The position numbers and the translations under genes are program-made. Below are positions 6,165 to 6,263 of a stretch of 6,263 nucleotides of DNA, piece after piece; within the stretch, counting starts at the first letter, position 1; each line of letters starts with the position of its first letter. The stretch is taken from positions 1 to 6,263 of the forward strand of contig JADGGM010000201.1 in the NCBI GenBank assembly GCA_019689955.1, given 5' to 3'. The DNA is from Gemmatimonadaceae bacterium (GTDB taxonomy: Bacteria; Gemmatimonadota; Gemmatimonadetes; Gemmatimonadales; Gemmatimonadaceae). Below the pieces are notes generated by a model. The model had not been told where the DNA came from. It saw only the letters and a list, made by a program, of their open reading frames with translations, and searched no databases.

Positions 6165-6263
6165 GCTGTGAGAGAGTTGAGGGTGTCGGTATGGCCGTTG
6201 GCCGGCGCGCATCGCCGCGGGTGGCGGGGGATGGCGCGCGGGCCGGCGGGTGTGGATGGGGCC
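6165..6263 (-). other. Upstream region of the operon, no gene seen
   Basis: About 100 bases of GC-rich sequence precede the operon's first gene. No convincing -35/-10 pair or reading frame with protein character was found. GGCC-AAC-GGCC (around 6193-6203) is a tiny inverted repeat with no clear meaning. The operon promoter is probably here or further right, beyond the window. Confidence 0.3.

Noticed and set aside
4594..6171. Long + strand open frame (525 codons) opposite the propeller gene
   Set aside because: It is also codon-aligned antisense. The minus strand has a signal peptide, LVIVD repeats and a perfect Shine-Dalgarno. The + frame product is low-complexity Val/Arg/Glu-rich.

Overview
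This is a very GC-rich bacterial window. All four genes it supports lie on the minus strand, so transcription runs from right to left. Two of the three exported proteins have Sec signal peptides ending in the same A-R-A|Q cleavage motif. Together with the GC content and large secreted repeat proteins, this suggests a Gemmatimonadota-like soil bacterium. That placement is inference, and no marker gene is present to confirm it.

Right to middle (6153 down to 2424) is a tightly packed three-gene operon. It encodes (i) a secreted LVIVD-type beta-propeller protein of 468 aa with several His clusters and a Cys-X-Cys-X-His-X-His motif; (ii) a 171-aa exported protein of unknown function; and (iii) a 604-aa exported three-domain multicopper oxidase with all four copper-ligand motifs intact and a Met/His-rich N-terminal segment. 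Both gene junctions use the same 4-base GTGA overlap, where the GTG start of the next gene overlaps the TGA stop of the previous one. This implies translational coupling and co-production of the three proteins. The simplest reading is a cell-envelope copper or redox module in which the oxidase is the catalytic element and the propeller and small protein are partners. The substrate is unknown.

Between 2423 and 2312 is a short non-coding gap. It holds a 10-bp perfect inverted repeat just after the oxidase stop (a possible transcript end) and a weak AT-richer element that could be a promoter for the next gene.

Left (2311 to the window edge) is the first 770 codons of a large ATPase-TPR protein in the style of LuxR/MalT-like (LAL) regulators. 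It has Walker A, Walker B and GNPFF-type motifs followed by helical repeats. Its stop codon, and any C-terminal DNA-binding domain, lie outside the window. It is a candidate regulator of the adjacent operon, but only by position. The last ~40 bases at the left edge are homopolymeric G/C and may be unreliable sequence.

No RNA genes, mobile elements, CRISPR arrays or plus-strand genes could be supported.
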